A stretch of DNA of 64,000 nucleotides, taken from positions 124,001-188,000 of the forward strand of contig NZ_JACHWZ010000010.1 of assembly GCF_014191725.1 (NCBI RefSeq), read 5' to 3'. The DNA is from Microbulbifer rhizosphaerae. Its GTDB lineage: Bacteria; Pseudomonadota; Gammaproteobacteria; Pseudomonadales; Cellvibrionaceae. The translations under genes were made by a program, and so were the position numbers. Positions 8,907-18,111 of the stretch are shown here, piece after piece; the stretch's first letter is position 1, and each line of letters opens with the position of its first letter. The notes beneath the pieces are model-generated. The model did no database searches. It was not told where the DNA came from and saw nothing but the letters and a program-made list of their open reading frames with translations.

Positions 8907-8939
8907 ATTTGGTAAAGGTTGGTCCAATCTTTACCAAAT
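8907..8939 (-). promoter_or_regulatory. Palindromic operator of vapBC
   Basis: ATTTGGTAAAG (8907-8917) and CTTTACCAAAT (8929-8939) form the outer arms, and GTTGG/CCAAT the inner arms, around a single central base. Fifteen of sixteen base pairs are symmetric; only 8918/8928 mismatch. Position directly upstream of vapB and AT-rich arms unlike the surrounding DNA suggest the autorepressor site that overlaps the promoter. Confidence 0.8.
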
Positions 8940-8965
8940 GTCAAACAGTAAAGAATTTTGCCGTA

Positions 8966-10240
8966 TCAGCCCTTATTGCCGATCGCCTGCATCCGCGCCT
9001 GGGCCTTGTTGCCGATCTCCCCGCCCGCCTGTGCAGCAGTCTGGTAGTGGCTGTAAGCGTTCCGTACATTGCCCTGCTTTTCGTTGACCTGCCCCAGGTA
9101 ATAGTGGGCGTGGGCGGTTTCCAGGTAGCGCAGTGAGCGCTCCAGGTCGCGCTCGGCGGCGGTGTAGTTGTTCAACTGGGCGCTGGCCATGCCGCGCTTG
9201 AGCCAGTTGGAGAAGAGCCCGGGATTTTTCTGCACCGCGCTGTCGTAGGCTTTGTGGGCATTCCGGTACTGTTCCTTGTGCGCCAACAGGTCTCCCTCCA
9301 GGGCGTAGAAGGAGGCCTCCTTGGGCTGCTGCCGCTGGGCTTGGCGCACCAGGCTGAGGGCGCGGTCGTACTGCTTGTTGTTAATCGCTGCCAGGGCGTC
9401 GTCGTAGCTCTGGTAGGCATCGGCGTCGCGCTTCAGCTGGGCGATGGCCCTCTGGTATTGCGCGCGGTTGGTGGCGCCCTTGGGCAGTCCCTCGGCGTGC
9501 TTGATATTCGCGTCGACCCGCGACTGGGAGGGCGGGTGGCTGGCGAACAGGGCCTGCAGGCCGCCGGCCTTTTTGCCCTTGGAGAGCTGCACAAATTTGC
9601 GTTGCAGGCGCACCGCGCCCTGGGGGTCGTAGCCCGCGGCGGCCATGTATTTCATGCCGTAGCGGTCGGACTCCAGCTCGTTCTCGCGGCCGTAGCGGGC
9701 GATATAGGCAGTGCCGCCCAGCTGGCCGCCGAGGGAGACCAGGTCGCCATAGGCGGTGTCCTGGGTGGCCGCCCCCAGCACCGCCAGGCCCGCGCCCAGC
9801 ACCTGCTGCTGGGACATGGCCGCGGCGGAGTGGCGCGCGGCGGCGTGCACGATTTCGTGGCCGAGCACCGCGGCCAGCTCCGCTTCGTCGTCCAGCAGTA
9901 CCAGCAGCCCGCGGTTTACCGCGATCTTGCCGCCGGGCAGTGCCCAGGCGTTGGGCACTGAGTTGTTCAGCACCACGAATTCGTAGGGAAGCTGCGGCTG
10001 GTCGGACACCCGCGCCAGCTTCTGGCCCACCCGGTTCACATAGTCCTGCAGCGATTTGTCCAGGATGTACTGGCCGCCCTGCTGCTGCTGGTTGATCGGG
10101 TACTGCTGCTCGCCCAGGGCCAGCTCCTGGCCCTGGGATATCAGCGACAGTTCTTTCTTACCGGTGACCGGGTTGACTGCACAACCGGCCAGTAGAGATA
10201 TGGCCACGGTGGTGGCGGTTATCAGTGCGCGCGAGATCAT
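8966..10240 (-). CDS. M48 family zinc metalloprotease, BepA-like, lipoprotein
   Basis: This 424-residue protein has a lipoprotein signal with lipobox LLAGC (Cys20). The M48 catalytic domain has the zinc motif HEIVH at 128-132 and a downstream Glu in ENELESDRYG. Several TPR-like helical repeats follow (about 240-424). This is the layout of BepA/YfgC, which degrades or assists misassembled outer-membrane proteins such as LptD; E. coli BepA is not a lipoprotein. ATG 10240 is preceded by GGAGGAGA, so the longer upstream frame is not used. It is divergent from the DUF4265 gene. Confidence 0.9.
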   Translation of the reverse strand: MISRALITATTVAISLLAGCAVNPVTGKKELSLISQGQELALGEQQYPINQQQQGGQYILDKSLQDYVNRVGQKLARVSDQPQLPYEFVVLNNSVPNAWALPGGKIAVNRGLLVLLDDEAELAAVLGHEIVHAAARHSAAAMSQQQVLGAGLAVLGAATQDTAYGDLVSLGGQLGGTAYIARYGRENELESDRYGMKYMAAAGYDPQGAVRLQRKFVQLSKGKKAGGLQALFASHPPSQSRVDANIKHAEGLPKGATNRAQYQRAIAQLKRDADAYQSYDDALAAINNKQYDRALSLVRQAQRQQPKEASFYALEGDLLAHKEQYRNAHKAYDSAVQKNPGLFSNWLKRGMASAQLNNYTAAERDLERSLRYLETAHAHYYLGQVNEKQGNVRNAYSHYQTAAQAGGEIGNKAQARMQAIGNKG

Positions 10241-10311
10241 CGTCTCCTCCCTGTATAATGCCTGGCCAGCTATTTTACACAACTAATACCCGATACAGGG
10301 GGAGCGGGGTT

Positions 10312-10791
10312 ATGACGGCACTGCAGGTAATCGAATTGTTCGCCGGCACCAGCCCGGACGGCGAGCCGGTGGTGGAGCGCCTACAGGTACGGGTGAATGA
10401 GGACGACAGCTGCCAGCTGGTGCGTTCGCCGGCGTTCATCAAGGGCATTGCCAGCGGCGATACCATCAAGGTGAACACGGAGAAACAGGAGTTCGAGTTG
10501 GTTAAGCGCTCGGGTAACCTGGCGATCCGCGTCTTCTGCCGCGGCGACAGCGCCGCCGTTTCCGACCGACTCACCCCGCAACTGGAAAAGCTCGGCGGCG
10601 AACTGGACCTGGAGAGCCCGCGCCTGCTGGTATACAGCATCCACGTGAGCTGCGGCTTCGCCACTATCGAAAAAATTCTCGACAGCGTGTGCGACGGCGC
10701 AAACAGCGTCTGGTACTACGGCAATGTGTATGACCCCCAGGACGGGCAGACGCCGCTGAACTGGTGGCAGGATATCCTGAAGCCCGAATAA
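10312..10791 (+). CDS. DUF4265-like protein
   Basis: This is a cytoplasmic protein of 159 residues with no membrane segment. The N-terminal half ([41 protein letters not shown]) follows the DUF4265 pattern, a small beta-rich domain of unknown role. The C-terminal half has a helix-rich segment and ends in [12 protein letters not shown] 10312 has a purine-rich GGGGGAG upstream. Nothing in the context suggests a function, since the neighbours are housekeeping genes and a long palindrome follows. Confidence 0.65.
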   Translation: MTALQVIELFAGTSPDGEPVVERLQVRVNEDDSCQLVRSPAFIKGIASGDTIKVNTEKQEFELVKRSGNLAIRVFCRGDSAAVSDRLTPQLEKLGGELDLESPRLLVYSIHVSCGFATIEKILDSVCDGANSVWYYGNVYDPQDGQTPLNWWQDILKPE

Positions 10792-10802
10792 CCCCCTGGG
10801 AA

Positions 10803-10860
10803 CGCCGAGCCCCAGCTCGGCAATAGTGTCCGCAAGTGTATGCCGAGCTGGGGCTCGGCG
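10803..10860 (+). repeat. Long inverted repeat, family A
   Basis: CGCCGAGCCCCAGCTCGGCA (10803-10822) is repeated exactly inverted at 10841-10860 around an 18-base spacer. It lies between the DUF4265 gene and yaaA and may end transcription of the former, although no T-tract follows. Confidence 0.8.
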
Positions 10861-10882
10861 CTCCCGGCAAACAAGGAACCCG

Positions 10883-11668
10883 ATGTTAATCGTTATTTCT
10901 CCGGCCAAGACCCTGGACTACGAGAGTCCTATCCACCTGTTGCCCGAGTTGGAAGTTACCCGGCCGGATTTCCTCGGAGACTCCTCCGAGCTGATTAAAG
11001 AGCTGCGCGAACTGAGCCCGCAGCAGATCTCCAGCCTGATGAAGATCTCCGATAAGCTGGGCGCGCTCAACTACGACCGCTTCCAGCAGTGGAAACGCCC
11101 CTTCACCGCGAAGAACGCCCGCCCCGCCCTGCTCGCCTTCAAGGGCGATGTGTACACCGGGCTGCAGGCGGAGAACATGGGCAAACGGGATTTCAATTAC
11201 GCCCAGAAGCACCTGCGCATACTCTCCGGCCTTTACGGCCTGCTTCGCCCACTGGACCTGATGCAGCCCTACCGGCTGGAGATGGGCACCAGATTTACCA
11301 ATGCGCGCGGCAAAAACCTCTACGAGTTCTGGGACGGGAAGATTACCGATGCGCTCAACAAACAGCTGCAGAGTCTGAAGAGCAAGGAGCTGGTCAACCT
11401 GGCCTCCAACGAGTACTTCAAGTCGGTTCGGCCCCAGGCGCTGCAAGCGGAGGTGATCACACCGCAGTTCAGGGACCTGAAAAACGGCCAGTACAAGATG
11501 ATCAGCTTCTATGCCAAGCGGGCCCGCGGCACCATGAGCCGCTGGGCCATCGACCGGCGGGTAAAAAAGGCGGAGGAACTAAAGGCGTTCGACGGCGACG
11601 GCTACCGCTACAATGCGGGATTGTCCAAGGGCAACGACTGGGTTTTCACCCGGGACGAGGCGCCGTGA
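10883..11668 (+). CDS. yaaA: Peroxide stress protein YaaA
   Basis: This protein of 261 residues starts with the diagnostic [13 protein letters not shown] and contains the family's conserved segments [42 protein letters not shown] and [13 protein letters not shown]. In E. coli, YaaA lowers free intracellular iron during peroxide stress and is OxyR-induced. An oxyR gene lies 13 kb away in this window, but no OxyR site is recognisable here. ATG 10883 has AAGGAA upstream. The next gene starts inside its stop codon. Confidence 0.95.
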   Translation: MLIVISPAKTLDYESPIHLLPELEVTRPDFLGDSSELIKELRELSPQQISSLMKISDKLGALNYDRFQQWKRPFTAKNARPALLAFKGDVYTGLQAENMGKRDFNYAQKHLRILSGLYGLLRPLDLMQPYRLEMGTRFTNARGKNLYEFWDGKITDALNKQLQSLKSKELVNLASNEYFKSVRPQALQAEVITPQFRDLKNGQYKMISFYAKRARGTMSRWAIDRRVKKAEELKAFDGDGYRYNAGLSKGNDWVFTRDEAP

Positions 11669-12288
11669 GCGCGGGCGAGCTGCCGGACGCACCCGCCTGC
11701 GCGCGCAACCGAGAGCCGATACTTCGCGAGCTGCGGCGATTGCTGGCCCACCGCCGCTCGGTGCTGGAGATCGGCAGCGGCACCGGCCAGCACGCGGTCT
11801 ACTTCGCGCCGCGGCTGCCGCACCTCACCTGGCAGACCTCTGACCTCGCGGAGAACCTGCCCGGCATCCGCGCCTGGCTGGCGGCGCAGCCCGCGAGCAA
11901 CATGCCGCCGCCGCTGGAACTGGACGTGAGCGGCGAGTGGCCGGATCTGGCCGTGGACGCCGTGTTCACCGCCAACAGCCTGCATATCATGTCCGCGGAT
12001 TCGGTGCGGGCCCTCTTCCGCGCGTTGCCCCGGGTATTGCAGCCGGGCGGCGCGCTGATAGTCTATGGCCCGATGAAAATCGCCGGCGGCTATATTGGCA
12101 GTGGCCCCGGCGGCATCGGCTCCAGCAATGCCGATTTCGACCGCTGGCTGAAGCAGCGCGATCCGCACAGCGGCATCCGCGACCTGGAGTGGCTGGACCG
12201 GCTGGCGGAAGATGCGGGTCTGCAGCGCGTAGAGAATCACTATCTGCCGGCCAACAACCAGTTGGTGGTCTGGCAACATATCGAATAA
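11665..12288 (+). CDS. DUF938 SAM-dependent methyltransferase
   Basis: This class I methyltransferase of 207 residues has the SAM-binding motif [16 protein letters not shown], an acidic strand end QTSDLAEN, and the late motif [15 protein letters not shown] followed by [10 protein letters not shown], characteristic of DUF938. Substrate is unknown. It begins with GTG at 11665 overlapping the TGA of yaaA (GTGA), so it is translated by coupling. It probably forms an operon with yaaA and the small membrane protein that follows 11 bp later. Confidence 0.85.
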   Translation: MSAGELPDAPACARNREPILRELRRLLAHRRSVLEIGSGTGQHAVYFAPRLPHLTWQTSDLAENLPGIRAWLAAQPASNMPPPLELDVSGEWPDLAVDAVFTANSLHIMSADSVRALFRALPRVLQPGGALIVYGPMKIAGGYIGSGPGGIGSSNADFDRWLKQRDPHSGIRDLEWLDRLAEDAGLQRVENHYLPANNQLVVWQHIE

Positions 12289-12299
12289 GGGGGTTTGGA

Positions 12300-12659
12300 A
12301 TGCCGGGCTGGTTGGAAACGGGAGTGATCATCGCCTTCGCGATTGCGGCGGTATTCTTTTTCGCCAAATACCGCGAGACCGTCGCGATACTGCACGAGAG
12401 CGAACGCATGAAAAAGCGCCTCTCCGATGACCTGGACCGCTATCGCGATATGCCGCGCCTGCGCGCCCTGCGCGACGCCCTGGTGAGCAACGGCATCCTG
12501 CCGGTGGACGACCAGGGGCTCGAGCACCTGCTGCTGCGCGACGCGGAAAAGCAGCTGCATCACCTGACCCTGCGTCGCGAGTGCAACGCGGTGGCTGAGG
12601 GGGAGACGGTCACCTATCTCAAGGGCGGAGAGGAGCGGGAGCTCGAAGAGCTCTCTTAA
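12300..12659 (+). CDS. Small membrane-anchored protein, unknown function
   Basis: This protein of 119 residues has one N-terminal membrane helix (about 6-24). A charged helical stretch with heptad-like spacing (25-60) and a mainly helical cytoplasmic tail rich in Leu, Arg and Glu follow. I do not recognise the family. ATG 12300 follows TTTGGA and lies 11 bp after the DUF938 gene, so it is likely the third gene of the yaaA transcript. Composition is like its neighbours. Confidence 0.65.
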   Translation: MPGWLETGVIIAFAIAAVFFFAKYRETVAILHESERMKKRLSDDLDRYRDMPRLRALRDALVSNGILPVDDQGLEHLLLRDAEKQLHHLTLRRECNAVAEGETVTYLKGGEERELEELS

Positions 12660-12682
12660 AACCTTTTCGCCCCTCTCTCCTT

Positions 12683-12769
12683 GTAGGAGCGGGCCATGCC
12701 CGCGATCGGCGTTTGTCGGACCCTCGATTGGCATTTACCCGCGATCGCGGGCATGGCCCGCTCCTGCAG
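12683..12769 (+). repeat. Paired extragenic palindrome (REPIN-like), family B
   Basis: TGTAGGAGCGGGCCATGCCC with GCGATC on the left reappears inverted on the right, ending GGGCCATGCCCGCGATC when read backwards, about 40 bases apart. Single or paired copies of the TGTAGGAGCGG unit also occur at 26493-26520, 53527-53549, 56486-56514 and 56924-56998. Confidence 0.8.
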
Positions 12770-12790
12770 CTCCCCCGGTGGCTCGGGGCT

Positions 12791-15022
12791 TCAGGATTTC
12801 TTCTTGCCCTTCAGCCTGCGCTTGAGCCCGATCTTCAGGTCGTAGTACAGGAACGGCAGTCGGTGCAGCGGCGTAAACCGGCGCCCCAGCGCACCCAGGT
12901 AGAGTGCCATAAATTCCTTCCGGCTCTGCCAGTCCAGCTTGTAGCAGGCGCGCTTCAGATCTGAGAGGCGGCGGGAGACGGTCAGCTGCTTGGGATAGAA
13001 GCGCGCGCGGCCGGTGTCGATCAGCGAGAAATGCGGCTCGTTGTTTTCGTCCAGCCGCACCAGCATGTTGCCGCCGGACAGATCGCGGAAATAGGCCCCG
13101 CGCTTGTGCAGCTTGAGCAGGAACTGCGCCAGCTTCTGCAGGAACTCCCTCTTGGCCACACCCCGGTGGCAACTCGCCCCCTGTTTGAACGCGGAGAAGA
13201 AATCGCGCACCGAGAGATTGCCGGGCTGGAATTCACAGATATACCAGTTTTCGGTTGGGGCCCCGCGCTCAATGCGCTCGAACCAGGCCACCGGGCGCGG
13301 GGTGGCCACGCCGATGCGCTGCAGCTCCACCGCCCCGTTCCAGCTGCGCAGCCCTTTGGAGGGCTTGAAGCGGTCCGCCAGCTTCTTGTTCCAGGGCAGC
13401 CGGTCCGGCTTCTTTACCACCAGGGATTTTTCCGGATCTCGGGGGTCGGCGACCTTCCACACCGCATTGCGGGTCTTGCGCAGCGCGTCCTGTTTCGCCG
13501 GTGCCGGCAGCTTTTGCGGGTGCAGTTCAGCGAACAACTTGTCCGCATCGACGCGGCTGGCGGCGCACACCATGCCCCGCCACTGGCCGTCGTCGAAGCA
13601 GTAGTAGTTGCCGGCATCCGCGTGGGGCGCGATGCGCGCACCGGCGAACACCCGGGCAGAGCGGTTGACCGCCGGCTCCACCGACACAGGCCAGGTCAGG
13701 TAGAGCGGCGCCTCGCCGGCCACCTCCGGCATCTCCGCCAGCGGCGCGCCGTCGCGATTGCGCCACTCGGCGCGGGCCAGACCCTCGCGGGAATAGATGG
13801 TCATCAGGTCGGCGGCGCAGCCGTTGACCGTCCACACCGCGTGGATGCGCTGGTCGCCGCGAATGAATTCGTGCAGCTGCAGGCGGCGGGAATCGCACAG
13901 TTGGCCGCGATACTCCGCACCGGGCACGGTGCGGTTGAAGAAGGCCATGGCATCGAAGGCCGGGCGGGCGCGGTAGTTTTGCAGTTCGCCGTAGTTGGTG
14001 CCGTAGAAGCACACCAGTTCGTGGGGCGGGGCGCGGCCGCTGCCGTCGTCGATCAGTCCCTCGCGCCAGCTCACCAGCGGGCCCCAGTAGGCGCGGCCCA
14101 GGCTGCCGGAAGCGGCGGCCAGCAGCATGTAGCGGGCCAGGTAGTCCGCCTGTTTCTGCTCGCAGTCCTCCAGCATGCGGCGGATTCGCCCGAGGGTCCA
14201 GAAGGCGTTGGTGGACCAGGTGTGCGCCAGTTGGAAGCGCTCACTGATGGCCGCCAGCAGGCGCGCCTTCTTCACCAGGTTGAGCTGGTGCAGGTGGGCG
14301 AAACGGCGCCCGAGGACCTTGCGATCGTAGTTCTCCGGCTCGGTGGCGCGCTCGGCGAACAGGTTGGTGGTGTGGATTTCCGGAAGCCCGCCGCAACGGC
14401 GCAGGGCCTTGAGCAGGCCGACGTTATAGGGGGGTTCGAAGTCGGTGATATTGGGTCCGGCCAGGCGCAGGCCGCGCTGCTGTATCTCTCCGGCGGCTAT
14501 CTGCCAGGCGCGGGCGAAGAATTCCAGGCGGTGGTAGCCGCACCAGCGCCGGCGGTTCACGGTGTTGCCGATCTCCACCGCCTCCAGCCGATCGCCCCAG
14601 CGCTCCAGGGCGGTTGCCACAAAGTCGTGCCAGCGCTGGCAGGCGTCCGGCAGCCCCATGCGCGCGGCCTCCTCCGGCGGCTGCACCAGGTGCAGCAACA
14701 CCGCGAAGCCCTCGTCCAGCAGCCGCTGCAGGAAGCGCTCGGTGTGGCCGTCGGGGGCGCAGTAGCCATAGTCCAGGCGCACGTGGCGAAGGCCCAGCTC
14801 GCGCAGCCGTTCGATCATGTAGGTGTCGCTGGCGGGGTCCGCCTGGCTGGCCACGCAGATGGCGGAGAAGTCCCGCGGCACCCGATGACCGGCGCTGGCG
14901 AGATGGCCGGCGGGAGCCCGGAAGTGGCCCCGAAGCAGGTACGACAGGGCCCCGAGGTGGAAGGCGCCCCGCACCGAGGACAAATCGCGGTCGCCATCTG
15001 CAGGAAAAGTCTCTACCGCCAC
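12791..15022 (-). CDS. Two-domain protein: glycoside-hydrolase-like barrel plus LPS (Kdo/WaaP-type) kinase
   Basis: The protein has 743 residues. Residues about 50-420 resemble a clan-A glycoside hydrolase barrel (VRLDYGYCAP, FAVLLHLVQPP, EAVEIGNTVNRRRW). The position where such enzymes have the acid/base Glu (GNE) holds Thr154. Residues about 550-743 are a Kdo-kinase/WaaP-like domain: VVKKPDRLPW for the phosphate-binding lysine, catalytic loop YFRDLSGGNML (Asp647) and metal site FSLIDTGRARF (Asp669). The tail is very basic. The start is GTG 15022 with CGGGAG upstream. It is the gene after phoR, on the same strand. A role in lipopolysaccharide core phosphorylation is inferred. Confidence 0.7.
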   Translation of the reverse strand: MAVETFPADGDRDLSSVRGAFHLGALSYLLRGHFRAPAGHLASAGHRVPRDFSAICVASQADPASDTYMIERLRELGLRHVRLDYGYCAPDGHTERFLQRLLDEGFAVLLHLVQPPEEAARMGLPDACQRWHDFVATALERWGDRLEAVEIGNTVNRRRWCGYHRLEFFARAWQIAAGEIQQRGLRLAGPNITDFEPPYNVGLLKALRRCGGLPEIHTTNLFAERATEPENYDRKVLGRRFAHLHQLNLVKKARLLAAISERFQLAHTWSTNAFWTLGRIRRMLEDCEQKQADYLARYMLLAAASGSLGRAYWGPLVSWREGLIDDGSGRAPPHELVCFYGTNYGELQNYRARPAFDAMAFFNRTVPGAEYRGQLCDSRRLQLHEFIRGDQRIHAVWTVNGCAADLMTIYSREGLARAEWRNRDGAPLAEMPEVAGEAPLYLTWPVSVEPAVNRSARVFAGARIAPHADAGNYYCFDDGQWRGMVCAASRVDADKLFAELHPQKLPAPAKQDALRKTRNAVWKVADPRDPEKSLVVKKPDRLPWNKKLADRFKPSKGLRSWNGAVELQRIGVATPRPVAWFERIERGAPTENWYICEFQPGNLSVRDFFSAFKQGASCHRGVAKREFLQKLAQFLLKLHKRGAYFRDLSGGNMLVRLDENNEPHFSLIDTGRARFYPKQLTVSRRLSDLKRACYKLDWQSRKEFMALYLGALGRRFTPLHRLPFLYYDLKIGLKRRLKGKKKS

Positions 15023-15104
15023 TGCTGGTCTCCCGAAGAATTACTCTGACGTGATCGTGAGGCGGGGGATTCTAGCAGCAATTGGGTGATTTTTAACCTG
15101 CAAA

Positions 15105-16400
15105 TTAGGCGGAAGCGGCGGTGGAGAGCTTGCTGGGGGGAAAGTGCAGGGTGAAGGTGCTGCCGCGGCCCGGGGTGCTGTCCACGCCCAGTTCGCCGCT
15201 GTGGCGCAGCAGCACGTGTTTGACGATGGCGAGGCCGAGGCCGGTGCCGCCGCTGTCGCGGGAGCGGCCCGCGTCCACGCGGTAGAAACGCTCAGTGAGG
15301 CGGGGGATGTGGATGGGGTCGATGCCGATGCCGCTGTCCTGTACCGAGAAGTGGCCGCCGCGGCTGTCCACCCACCAGCGCAGCTGGATGGGGCCGCCGG
15401 CAGGGCTGTACTTGACCGCGTTCAGCGCCAGGTTGGCGAAGGCGCTGTGCAGCTCGGTGGCGTCGCCGGTGAGGGTGGCGTCCTGCAGGCACTCGACGCT
15501 GATCTGGTGGCGTCCTGCGCTGAGACCGCGGGCCTCCCCCGCCACCCGCTCCATCAGCTCGCGCACGGGGATCTGTTCGCGGCCGCTGTTGCGCTCCGAG
15601 GTTTCCAGGCGCGCGAGCAGCAGCAGGTCGTTGACCAGGCTGGTCATGCGCTGGGTCTGGTCGAGCATCTGGGCCAGCGGCCGCTGCCAGCCCTGGGGCG
15701 CCTGGCCGCTGCCCTCCAGGGTTTCCAGGTAGCCGGCGATCACCGTCAGCGGGGTGCGCAGTTCGTGGGACACATTGGCGACGAAATCCCGTCGCATCTG
15801 TTCCAGGTTGTGCAGCCGGGTGACGTCGCGCACGATCACCAGGGCCTCGTCGCGGCCGTAGCGGGTGACTTCCATTTGCAGGATGCGCGCGTCGTTGCCC
15901 GGTGCCGGCAGGGTCAGCGGCTCGCGCCGGCCCTGCTGCTGCATGTAGCTGACGAAACCGGGTTCGCGCACGAAATTGATCAGGGGCTGGCCGGCGTCCT
16001 CCGGGCGCAGGCTGAGCAGCTCGCCGGCGGCGGGGTTCCACCAGGCCAGGTTGCCGTCGTCCTCCAATGCCACTATGCCCTCACGCAGGGCGCTGGTGCT
16101 GTCCTGCACCCGGCGCAACATGGTGTGCAGCTTCTGCTTCTCGCGGCGGTGGCGGCGCTGGAGGCGGTAGAAGTCGTCGTAGATATCGCCCCAGACGCCG
16201 AAGGCGGTGGGCGCGGGGCCGCGGCGGCCGTTGGCCAGCCAGCGGTTGAACCGGCTCTGCTGCCAGAGCACCCAGCCCAGGTAGACCGCCAGGCCGAGGG
16301 CGATGGTTGGCAGCCAGCGCCCGGTGGAGAAACCGAGAATGGCACAGCCCAGGGCGATGACGGCAAAGCGCGAGAACTCGCCGATACTGCGATCCAGCAT
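15105..16400 (-). CDS. phoR: Phosphate regulon sensor histidine kinase PhoR
   Basis: This inner-membrane kinase has 431 residues, with two N-terminal helices (about 12-47) and no large periplasmic domain, as in other PhoR proteins. A PAS domain (about 100-195) is followed by the phosphoacceptor region DFVANVSHELRTPLTV (His212), N-box NLALNAVKYSP, and the ATP lid motifs DSGIGID and GGTGLGLAIVKHV. It phosphorylates PhoB when phosphate is scarce, under the control of PstSCAB-PhoU. It follows phoB by 37 bp and is co-transcribed with it. Confidence 0.95.
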   Translation of the reverse strand: MLDRSIGEFSRFAVIALGCAILGFSTGRWLPTIALGLAVYLGWVLWQQSRFNRWLANGRRGPAPTAFGVWGDIYDDFYRLQRRHRREKQKLHTMLRRVQDSTSALREGIVALEDDGNLAWWNPAAGELLSLRPEDAGQPLINFVREPGFVSYMQQQGRREPLTLPAPGNDARILQMEVTRYGRDEALVIVRDVTRLHNLEQMRRDFVANVSHELRTPLTVIAGYLETLEGSGQAPQGWQRPLAQMLDQTQRMTSLVNDLLLLARLETSERNSGREQIPVRELMERVAGEARGLSAGRHQISVECLQDATLTGDATELHSAFANLALNAVKYSPAGGPIQLRWWVDSRGGHFSVQDSGIGIDPIHIPRLTERFYRVDAGRSRDSGGTGLGLAIVKHVLLRHSGELGVDSTPGRGSTFTLHFPPSKLSTAASA

Positions 16401-16437
16401 TGAAGGTGTCGCTGTGTTAGTTCAGGCGGGCAAAGTC

Positions 16438-17142
16438 TTACACTTTTTCCGCGGTTTGCACAGAAAAGCGGTAGCCGGTGCCGCGCACCGTCTGGATAAA
16501 GCGGTCGTGGCCGTCCACTGCCAGGGCTTTGCGCAGGCGGCGAATATGCACGTCCACGGTGCGCTCCTCCACATAGACGTTGCCGCCCCACACGTGGTCC
16601 AGCAACTGGGTGCGGGTGTAGGCGCGTTCCTGGTGGGAGAGGAAGAACGTCAGCAGGCGGAATTCCGTGGGGCCCATCTCCACCGCCTGGCCGCCGATGG
16701 TCACCCGGTGGCTGATCGGGTCCAGCACCAGTTGGCCGGCGGTGAGCGGTTCCTCCGGTGTGCTGGGGCCGGCGCGGCGCAACACTGCCTTGAGGCGCGC
16801 CACCAGCTCCCGGGGGGAAAACGGCTTGGTGATATAGTCGTCGGCGCCGGTCTCCAGGCCCTTGATCTTGTGGTCTTCCTCGCCTTTGGCGGTGAGCATG
16901 ATGATGGGGATGGAGGCGGTGAGTTCGTCGCGCTTGAGGCGGCGGGCCAGCTCCACTCCGGACACGTCCGGCAGCATCCAGTCGAGCAGGATCAGGTCCG
17001 GCTTTTCATCGATCACCAGCGCGTGCGCGGCCTGGGCGTTTTCCGCTTCGATGCAACGATACTCTGCCATTTCCAGTGCCACACGCAGCATGTCGCGCAC
17101 GGCGGCTTCGTCGTCGACTATCAGAATGGTTTTGTTTTGCAT
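16438..17142 (-). CDS. phoB: Phosphate regulon response regulator PhoB
   Basis: PhoB is an OmpR-type regulator of 234 residues. The receiver domain (1-120) has the acidic pocket VDDE, phosphoacceptor Asp54 in LLDWMLPD, the switch Thr in MLTAK and Lys in YITKPFS. The C-terminal winged helix (about 135-230) contains LLDHVWGGNVYVEERTVDVH and IRRLRKAL. It binds Pho boxes and activates pst and other phosphate genes. A consensus Pho box lies upstream of its own gene, so positive autoregulation is likely. Confidence 0.97.
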   Translation of the reverse strand: MQNKTILIVDDEAAVRDMLRVALEMAEYRCIEAENAQAAHALVIDEKPDLILLDWMLPDVSGVELARRLKRDELTASIPIIMLTAKGEEDHKIKGLETGADDYITKPFSPRELVARLKAVLRRAGPSTPEEPLTAGQLVLDPISHRVTIGGQAVEMGPTEFRLLTFFLSHQERAYTRTQLLDHVWGGNVYVEERTVDVHIRRLRKALAVDGHDRFIQTVRGTGYRFSVQTAEKV

Positions 17143-17167
17143 CTGTCATATCCTGCTTTTGCCGGCC

Positions 17168-17201
17168 ATTTAACGGCATTCCTGTGACAAATATATGACA
17201 G
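17168..17201 (-). promoter_or_regulatory. Pho box and promoter of phoB
   Basis: On the minus strand CTGTCAT-ATAT-TTGTCAC (17201-17184) matches the Pho box with two 7-bp units and a 4-bp spacer. Ten bases later TTAAAT (17173-17168) fits a -10 element, the same spacing as at pstS. The start codon of phoB is 25 bp further on. Confidence 0.88.
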
Positions 17202-17229
17202 GCGCAAAACAGCCCCCAGCCTGTGGGGG

Positions 17230-18111
17230 TCAACTCAGCAGATAGTGGAAAAATATTCCGGCAAATACCGCCATGCCCACCCAGTTGTTGTTCAGGAATG
17301 CTCGGAAACAGGCATCCCTTTCCCGGCCGCGGATCAGCCACTGCTGGTAGGCGAACAGGCCGGCGGCGGCGGCCAGGCCGAACTGGTAGGCGGTCCCCAG
17401 CTCGAAACGGCGGCCGATCAGCAGCAGTGCGAAGAGCACCATCAGCTGCAGTGCGCCGGTCATGGTTCTGTCCATATCGCCGAACAGGATGGCAGTGGAC
17501 TTGACTCCGATGCGCAGGTCGTCGTCCCGGTCCACCATCGCGTAGAAGGTGTCGTAGCACACAGTCCACAGCAGATTGGCGGTCACCAGCAGCCAGGCGG
17601 TGGGCGGCACCTCGCCGGTGGCGGCGGCGAAGGCCATGGGAATGCCCATGCTGAAGGCCGCCCCCAGCACCACCTGCGGCAGGTGGGTGTAGCGCTTGGC
17701 GAAGGGATAGCAGAAGGCCAGCGCCAGCGCCGGCAGGGACATCAAAATGGTGAGCCGGTTGGTGGTGAGCACTAACAGAAACGCGGCCAGGCTCAGGGCG
17801 GCGAACAGCAGCAGCGCGCCGCGCGGGGTGACCCGGCCAGTGGCCAGGGGGCGCGCGGCGGTGCGCTTGACGTGGCCGTCGATGCGGCGGTCGGCGAAAT
17901 CGTTGACCGCACAGCCGGCGGCGCGCATCAACAGCACCCCCAGGGTGAACACTGCAAACAGGTGCAGGCCGGGCCAGCCCTTCGCCGCCAGCCACAGCGC
18001 CCACCAGGTGGGCCACAGCAGTAGCAGCGTGCCGATGGGCCTGTCCAGGCGCGCCAGCTGCCAGTAGGGCAGCGCGGCGGGCCAGTGCTGGGAAAGTTGT
18101 CGACTAATCAT
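17230..18111 (-). CDS. ubiA: 4-hydroxybenzoate octaprenyltransferase UbiA
   Basis: This integral membrane prenyltransferase of 293 residues attaches the polyprenyl tail to 4-hydroxybenzoate in ubiquinone synthesis. The two Asp-rich motifs that bind Mg-diphosphate are [15 protein letters not shown] and [20 protein letters not shown]. Eight or nine membrane helices are visible. ATG 18111 has GGAAGAG upstream and overlaps the end of ubiC by 8 bp, so the two ubiquinone genes are coupled. An in-frame upstream extension lies inside ubiC and is not expected to be used. Confidence 0.96.
   Translation of the reverse strand: MISRQLSQHWPAALPYWQLARLDRPIGTLLLLWPTWWALWLAAKGWPGLHLFAVFTLGVLLMRAAGCAVNDFADRRIDGHVKRTAARPLATGRVTPRGALLLFAALSLAAFLLVLTTNRLTILMSLPALALAFCYPFAKRYTHLPQVVLGAAFSMGIPMAFAAATGEVPPTAWLLVTANLLWTVCYDTFYAMVDRDDDLRIGVKSTAILFGDMDRTMTGALQLMVLFALLLIGRRFELGTAYQFGLAAAAGLFAYQQWLIRGRERDACFRAFLNNNWVGMAVFAGIFFHYLLS

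Noticed and set aside
13031..15049. A 672-codon open frame antisense to the barrel-kinase gene.
   Set aside because: High GC at third codon positions keeps the opposite strand open. It has no ribosome site and low-complexity His/Gln/Val-rich translation. The minus-strand protein has recognisable domains.
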